Under the pieces are notes generated by a model. That model made no database searches, was not told the DNA's origin, and saw only the letters and a list, made by a program, of their open reading frames with translations. From assembly GCF_000346465.2 (NCBI RefSeq), contig NC_034016.1:16838063-16902062 (forward strand): a DNA stretch of 64,000 nucleotides, read 5' to 3'. Shown piece after piece: positions 58,037 through 64,000 of the stretch (within the stretch, counting starts at the first letter, position 1; each line of letters opens with the position of its first letter). This stretch comes from Prunus persica. Lineage: Eukaryota; Streptophyta; Magnoliopsida; Rosales; Rosaceae. The position numbers and the translations under genes were made by a program.

Positions 58037-58298
58037 AAAATAAAAAATAAAAAAAGGTTGTGTGTATATGTAGTAGTTGTTGTATATAATGGAATATGAT
58101 CTTCTACTTTATAATTTCTGTACTGATATTGTGAAATAGATTATACTCGTGTTTTATTTTCATATCAAGAGCCATATGTTGAGTTGAAATTGAATCTTCA
58201 ATGATTTTCCATGTGGGTTTTGAATCCTCTATTTGATGTTTCTTTTTTCCTAGTGGTTTCATTAGGCTAATTTGATTGCTTGGAAGTAATAATTCTAT

Positions 58299-59330
58299 TA
58301 TGGAGTTACAATAGTATTTCAGTTACAATAGTTAATCCTACTAATGATAGGAAATGGTCAGTTGTCAGTTACGTTGTTATTGGGCCATAACTCCATATTT
58401 ATGTTTGTGATAATGACTTGTTGTAATTGTAGATTATTCTCTACAGACTTTATATATATTGTATAATAATCATATGAATAATATTTATGGAAAATCAGTT
58501 TCTTCATGGTATCAGAGCTAATGGCTAACGCTGACTAGCGATCCTCCAGTTGCCAACATTGAGAGTCGTTGGCGCTCCTCACTCTTCACCCATAAGGGTG
58601 TTTGTATGTATAGTGTTTTTTCCTTTCTTCTTCTCAAAGATGAATATGTTTTTTCTTTCCACCTTAGCTGTAGCCGCACCTTTATTTTACCACTACAACC
58701 CTTTCTTCTGTTAGCTCGTTATTTTTGTGTCTTCGCTGCGCCGTCTTCATTGTGGACCGTCTCCTCCATTGAGCTCTCTCGTGGCAACCCATGGCAGCTC
58801 CATTTATGTCCCTTGGCCATGATGGCGAGATTTCTGTTTCCTCTGCTAGCCTTGTCACCGCTCACCGAGTCTTCTCCTCGCCGGCTTTTATCTCTCTCAT
58901 GTCATGCTATCCTGCCGTTGTTGTTCTCTTACACAGCCACTGCCTGTCCCTCTTTTGGCTCGCTAGCCCCTTGTTATCCATCAATGTTGGGCCACTGCTC
59001 TCTGTTGAAACCGAGCAAAAAAAAAAAAACTTTTCCTTTCCCTCAAAGATCACACCTCTCTATCGTTGGTTTCTCCACTTGAAATCTCTCTCCACTTCTT
59101 CGTCTCTCTCGCCGAGCTATCTCTCTTCCCTCCACGAGCCTTATCCTAGTCTGCAATCGTGGGTTCTCTCTCTCATGTATTTCTGATGGTTTCTCTATCG
59201 TGGTTTCCATACTTTCCCTTTGTTTGTTGATGCTGCCTGTCATCGCTCATCGAGTAGTCTCTTTTTCTCCGCGAGCCTCGTCAACGCTTGCCGAGCCTTA
59301 ATGTCCAAAGCTACAAGTTACACAAACTTG
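58299..59330 (+). mobile_element. Ty1/copia-type LTR fragment with tRNA-Met primer-binding site
   Basis: TGGTATCAGAGC at 58509-58520 is the standard plant initiator-tRNA primer-binding site. It follows an AT-rich LTR of about 210 bases that ends in CA (58508) and may start near 58299. Downstream is a C/T-rich leader-like region to about 59330 without gag or pol motifs. No 3' LTR is found, so the element is truncated. Confidence 0.7.
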
Positions 59331-59369
59331 AGATTCAAGCTAAGTGGTCATTGTAACTTCTAGATATAT

Positions 59370-59500
59370 AAATTCTTTAAAAATGTTTTTATTACCAAAG
59401 CTATTCTTATTGATTCACTATTGTTTTAACATTTGTAAAGTCTTAAAGATTTATTTGTTTCTTTTCTTACTTTTGATTGCCAAAGAAAATTCGTAGTCTC
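59370..59500 (+). repeat. segmental duplication copy 2, left part
   Basis: Matches 56800-56900 (ACCAAAGCTATTCTTATTGA, TTGATTG-CAAAGAAAATT). It is separated from the rest of copy 2 (62440 on) by the mobile element at 59664-61879 and some unassigned flank. Confidence 0.7.
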
Positions 59501-60321
59501 CGATCAAAAGTAATATATACCAAGGTATATCGAGAGGTCTAAGAAGAAAAAGATAACTCTTTGTAAACCCTAGCATCTCCCTTCTCTCTCAACCCTTTTT
59601 GCGATGTGTGTTCTTGGAGGGAGGAAGAAGGCCACTCCTCCTCTCTCCCTCTCTCCCCCCTTAGAGCATCACTAGTGGTTGGGTGTATAATGGGGTATAT
59701 AGCACATTTACACCTCATTTGACCATAATCAACTGCAATGCAAGGATGTATCCCGCTGCAAATATAGCAAGCCACTGTGAGATGAGAAAATAGATGGAAG
59801 TGTCCATCTTTTTTTTTATATATAGAAATTTAGTTATATACCCAATCTTAGACATAGTCTTATAAAGAAACCCTATATCATTTAAAAACTATAGCTATCA
59901 AATTTTTTAATTTAATAGTTACTTTTTAGTTTATTTTTGTGTGTTAAATACCTATATTGTCCTTGTACTATGGATTTGAGAGAGGAATATCAAATCTGCC
60001 AAAAAACTAAATTTTCCATAAAACCAAATATGCCCAGATCTGCCAAAAAAACCAAATTTGCCAAAAAAACCAAATTAGATTTATTTTCTCCTTTCTTGCT
60101 GGTGTTGGAGCAAAATGAGCTTCCATTGAAGCTCAGTCTCAGGTCCAACTATATTCTTCATCTTTAATATACAATTTTCAATATTTCCCCTTCGATTTTT
60201 TGTTCTAAAATTGTGCTTCTATAGATTTTTTTTTTCCGGATTGTTCAAGACCTCAAACAAACCTTGATCAGATGCTCTTAGCTCTACTCCTCATCTTCGA
60301 GCTCTACTCCTCTTTCGCCAC

Positions 60322-60363
60322 ATCATCGTTGTCGTTGTCGTTGTCGTCGTCGTCGTCGTCGTC
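60322..60363. repeat. (CGT)n microsatellite
   Basis: Alternating CGTTGT then CGTCGT triplets. Confidence 0.9.
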
Positions 60364-60654
60364 GTTTGGTTTGGACTTGAGATTTTTGATCTTTTGCTTC
60401 AATTATGTGTTTCTCTTCGGGTTTTAGTTGATTTTCGAAATGTATTTTAAGCTTTGATGATCGATTTATCTTTTGTTACTATTTCAGTTATGAATCTCAT
60501 TTTTGTTTAACAATGTAATTCTATGACAGAGTATTAACAATATACTTCTATGACATAATATTATTAACAATCTGGGCTCGGCTTGTTTTGAGTTGGTCTG
60601 GTTTGTTCTTTCTTCATCTTTTCTTTGGTGGACATGTATTAAAAATAGCAACAA

Positions 60655-61275
60655 TCAACATGACAGTAAACTAGCAGTGTTATTACCCTAAACTGGAACA
60701 TTACAGGGGTAAACATGCATTATAAATAGGATGTCATAGGAAATAGCAGTGTTATTACCTTAGACTAGAACATTACAATGGTAGATATGCATTAGAAATA
60801 GAATGTCATAGGAAACTAGCAGTGTTATTACCCTATACTGGAACATTACAAGAGTACACATGCATTAGAAATAGGATGTCATCTGAAACTAGTATTGTTA
60901 TTACCCTAAACTGGAACATTACAACCATTAATCAACATGACAGTAAACTAGCAATGTCATTACCCTAGATTGGAACATTACAGCAATTAATTAACATGAC
61001 AGTAAACTAGCAATGTTATTACCCTAGACTGGATCATTACAGGGGTAGACATACATTAGAAATAAGATATCATAGGAAACTAGCAGTGTTATTACCCTAG
61101 ACTAGAACATTACAGGGTAAACATGCATTAGAAATAGGATGTCATAGGAAATTAGCAGTGTTATTACCCTAGACTGAAACATTACAACCATTAATCAACA
61201 TGATAGAATAGTGAACATTACAACAATTAATCAACATGACAATAAAGGTGTGGAACATTACAGTCATTAATTAAC
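60655..61275. repeat. two-length minisatellite inside the Harbinger-like element
   Basis: Eight copies of a CTAGCAGTGTTATTACCC core lie at about 60671, 60743, 60816, 60889, 60948, 61007, 61080 and 61152. Successive spacings are about 72, 73, 73, 59, 59, 73 and 72. Long units end in CATGCATTAGAAATAGGATG, short ones in CATTAATCAACATGACAGTA. Further degenerate short units follow to 61275. Confidence 0.85.
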
Positions 61276-61882
61276 ATGACACGTTAATGAAGCTACGATT
61301 TTCAAGACGTTTTGTTTGTAATAAATTATTTGGGTGTTTTTTTTATAAAATTGGGCTGGGCTTGTTTTGGGTGCTATTTAAGTTTTTTGTGTTGGGTTTC
61401 TTTTTAAGTTGATCAATGACAGTCATGTAATTTATAAGAACTTAAACACTAATTTCTTATGTAGTAAATGAGTTTTGGGTGTGTTTCTAAAGTGCATTTC
61501 ATGTGAGTTTTTTTATTTATAATTTCAGCCCCTATTTTGGGTATATTAGTGAAGCTCCTTTTTTTTTTTTTTTTTTTTATATATATCCAGCTAAATGGGC
61601 CCCGTTGTTGAAAAAGCATGAGAGAGAATAAGCTTTCAGCGTGGAAAAATGGGAGAAGCAGAAGAAAATGTGATGTGACATCAATGCACTAATGGGGGTT
61701 GTATGATCCAACGGTGCTGGTGCTTCCATATTTGATTCTAACGGTGCTGATGCTTCCATCTTCTGATTTGCATCTCCACCCAATGGAGTAAAAAACACAT
61801 TCACACGTCCCGAATGTGTAAAGGGGATGTAAAGGTAACTTTATACCTTCGAAAATTCACCATTTCACAGGTGATGCTCTTA

Positions 61883-62439
61883 TCTCTCTATTTATTTTTC
61901 CCATTCCCCATATATTGGATTTGAGGTTTTAATTGTGGGGAGATTATTTGTGCCTAGATCTATTTTGGATCTTGGTTTTTTACCCAGATCTACTTGGATC
62001 TGTAGTTTTGTTGGTTGGTTTTTCGTTGTACGGTGAGTGACTGCTATCTAGGTGGTGTTCTCTGTCTCAAAGGCGGTAATGATGGTTATGGTGGCGAAGG
62101 CAACAACGGTGGTGGTGGCTCAATTAGTTTTTGGTTATTGTTTTCTTATATTTTGTAATAATTGCATAAACTCTTTGTGAGTTGGGTGTTTGATTGTTTT
62201 CTAGTATCTACTTGTGTTTTGTACTTGTGAGAATTTAAAAGTTGTAGTTGTATTAAAAGATTTGGGCAATGTAATTCATGTCTGATTTGTTCAGGCATGC
62301 GATTTTTATGTCGAAATTTCTTTGCCCTTTTGTGGTTACTATGCTTCCATATTTGTATTATCCCCTTGCGCATATTTGCCCTTATAATTGATGATATTTA
62401 TCCCTAATTTATAAATACAATTATCACTTTTCTCTATTT
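61883..62439. other. flank between the Harbinger-like element and the duplication, no gene
   Basis: T-rich, with GGTGG/GGCGG-rich stretch at 62050-62120. No supported feature. Confidence 0.4.
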
Positions 62440-63038
62440 AAAAAAAAAAAACTATAACCTAGTGTTGGAACATGTGGTTTCGATTCAGCTTTAAAACTTA
62501 AATAAAATCTTTCAGTATTGAAAATAAAACCTTGTTTCCATAAATGGATCCATTAAACAAAGTTATTTAAAGGGATGTACATTATAGAGTTCAATATTTC
62601 AAACACATATGTTAAATAAAAAGCTACTAAGAAATTCCTAGTTATGAAAAACAAAAACAAAACAATTTAAATGGTCAAAAGTTTTTGTTTTTCCAATTTT
62701 GCAGAAGAGATGGTAAAACTTAAAATATTTTTTGCCAATCACTGGATTTTTATCTTAGAATCTTAAAAGTATCCTCCGTTTTTTTATTTTTTATTTATTT
62801 TAAAGAACTAAGTTACATTTCTTTTTGGCCGGTGTAGATATCTTATTAAGAGCTCTTCTTCGAAAATCTTATCTTCTGTGCCTTCTTTTTCTTGTGGCCC
62901 CACCCATGCATCACACCTCCTCCATTCCATTGCATAAATGAAACCCCACAAAGACATTAAGCAATAAAAATCCAAGCAAATAAGATTAATTTATTAGTTG
63001 GCTTGTAAAAAGTAAAGCAGACACTTCCTGTTTTTTGG

Positions 63039-63046
63039 CTATAAAA
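63039..63046 (+). promoter_or_regulatory. TATA box of the 63.1-kb gene
   Basis: CTATAAAA in the conserved GGCTATAAAAACACAAGCCC block, 72 bases before the ATG. Confidence 0.6.
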
Positions 63047-63110
63047 ACACAAGCCCTTCAATGCCTAACAACCTCTTGAGCTTGTCCATTTGAGCACTAA
63101 ACCTCTCTTC

Positions 63111-63497
63111 ATGGCCTATGGAAGAAGCCAAACCAGCTCTTTCCTAGAAGGGTTCTCTCTAAGTCCTCTGCCATATCCAGTTCTGCTAATTCTTGCAGTA
63201 ATCTCAATCTTTCTTGGCATATCCTGGTACTCATCCTATGACTCAGTTGTGGAAGAAGCTGAAACGCAATTCAATTGGTTGCTTTTTGTTACACCAATAG
63301 CACTTCTGCTTCTTGTTAAGTTGCTGTCTTCTATGGATCCTGATTGGCTCTTCTCCATGTCTCCACTGGGAAACCGCAGGAGAACCTACTATCCACCTTC
63401 GGAGGGAAGCTCACCATGGGGTGTTGCTGCTTTCATTGTGCTCCTGCTAGTTTTGCTGCAATACCAGTCTATTTTCAGGGACAGCTGGCTCATATAG
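63111..63497 (+). CDS. small membrane protein, tandem copy 2
   Basis: Single exon, 128 residues, starting MAYGRSQTSSFLEGF. The open frame extends upstream to 63090 but without an ATG, so 63111 is the start by homology with 57644. It has the same three hydrophobic segments and acidic VVEEAETQF loop as copy 1. The WFFSLFPWGSRR loop became WLFSMSPLGNRR, so the central Trp is lost. It ends at SWLI with a stop where copy 1 has two Lys codons. Function unknown. Confidence 0.8.
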   Translation: MAYGRSQTSSFLEGFSLSPLPYPVLLILAVISIFLGISWYSSYDSVVEEAETQFNWLLFVTPIALLLLVKLLSSMDPDWLFSMSPLGNRRRTYYPPSEGSSPWGVAAFIVLLLVLLQYQSIFRDSWLI

Positions 63498-63720
63498 TAT
63501 GTTCAGTATTCTGTTTAAAAATTTAAAAAAATTATGTAAAAAAAGTTGTGTGTTTATGCAGTAGTTGTTGTATGTAATGGAATATGATCTTCTACTCATA
63601 TTGTGAAAATAGATTATGGTCTGTTTATGTTGAGTTGAAACTGAATCTTCAATGGTTTTCCATGTGATTTTTGTTTTTGTTTTTATGTCTAATGGTTTCA
63701 TTAGGCTAATTTGATTGCTG

Positions 63721-64000
63721 TTGTAACTTGTAAGTGAACATATTTAGTGAAATTAATATGAAGTAGGTAAGCATGAATTGCTCTGATCAGAAGTAACTCC
63801 TTCCTTGAAGGTTTACTTAGAGAGTTTCAAATATATATAAGTTATATTATATATGAAAAGGTGGAGCTGCCCAGTCTGTTTGTACTTCATACATATAGAC
63901 AGGAACATCCCGGTAATCAGGGGATTTACAATCTCCAAATTGTATTTTAGCTGATTGTCTGTGTCTGGTTTCTTGCACAACTGTAATCAAAGTTTGACAA
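63721..64000. other. 3' flank, no feature seen
   Basis: AT-rich end of the window beyond the duplication. No supported feature. Confidence 0.4.

Larger units (their letters stand above)
56800..58285 (+). repeat. segmental duplication, copy 1 (contains a membrane-protein gene)
   Basis: Matches 59370-59500 and then 62440-63720 in order. Shared blocks include CAAAGCTATTCTTATTGATT, GAACATGTGGTTTCGATTC, CCATTAAACAAAGTTATTTA, the whole promoter, coding region and 3' UTR, ending at GGCTAATTTGATTGCT. Copy 2 is interrupted by mobile DNA. Confidence 0.8.
59664..61879. mobile_element. PIF/Harbinger-like non-autonomous element, 2216 bp
   Basis: Short inverted ends GAGCATCAC...GTGATGCTC (left GAGCATCACTAGTGG, right CACAGGTGATGCTC) are flanked by TTA target duplications at 59661-59663 and 61880-61882. 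No transposase frame. The interior contains a (CGT)n microsatellite (about 60322-60363) and a minisatellite. Confidence 0.65.
62440..63720 (+). repeat. segmental duplication, copy 2
   Basis: Collinear with 56940-58285 across promoter, gene and 3' UTR (see copy 1). Confidence 0.8.

Noticed and set aside
58606..59186. Two overlapping open frames of 131-158 residues
   Set aside because: They lie in the C/T-rich leader of the copia fragment; composition (Ser, Leu, Pro) reflects base content and there are no protein motifs.
63090..63110. Upstream extension of the second small membrane protein
   Set aside because: No ATG in the extension, and homology to the 57644 start places the start at 63111.

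Overview
This is nuclear DNA of a flowering plant. It is intron-rich and AT-rich, with GT-AG splice sites throughout, low-copy plant genes and abundant degraded transposable elements. The XIP aquaporin (absent from Brassicaceae), the type of dispersed repeats and the gene order suggest a woody or rosid eudicot. Rosaceae is my guess from general appearance only. A 100-base run of N at 6811-6910 marks an assembly gap.

Layout. At 0.3-1.9 kb on the minus strand is an XIP-type aquaporin. From 2.5 to 13.5 kb is a rearranged F-box/LRR/FBD locus: a plus-strand copy killed by a hAT-like insertion, a minus-strand copy with one in-frame stop, tandemly duplicated in-frame mini-exons in its 5' intron, and an inverted-repeat centre next to the gap. 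From 12.3 to 17.4 kb is transposon debris, including a retroelement with a clean 14-bp target duplication. From 17.4 to 39.1 kb is a compact block of housekeeping genes: COBRA-like (+), two tandem MTA/SAH nucleosidases (+), a LAP5/PKSB-type anther polyketide synthase (+), an ERD2-like receptor (-) and a neutral invertase (-). From 39 to 44.3 kb are repeats, ending in a striking array of about fifteen GTATAGCCG..CGGCTATAC palindromes that stops just upstream of a ten-exon URB2/NPA2 ribosome-biogenesis gene (44.3-54.4 kb, +). From 55 to 63.5 kb are three small related membrane-protein genes. Two are tandem duplicates, separated by a copia fragment and a 2.2-kb Harbinger-like element that carries its own minisatellite.

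The genes are independent transcription units. The block MTN-MTN-LAP5-ERD2L-invertase matches, from memory of Arabidopsis annotation, neighbours on two related segments of chromosome 4 (MTN2, LAP5, A/N-INVB; MTN1, ERD2-like), so this window looks like the unfractionated ancestral order.

Exon boundaries were derived by hand from reading frame and GT/AG sites. Codon arithmetic was checked for every multi-exon gene. Repeat boundaries without target duplications are approximate.
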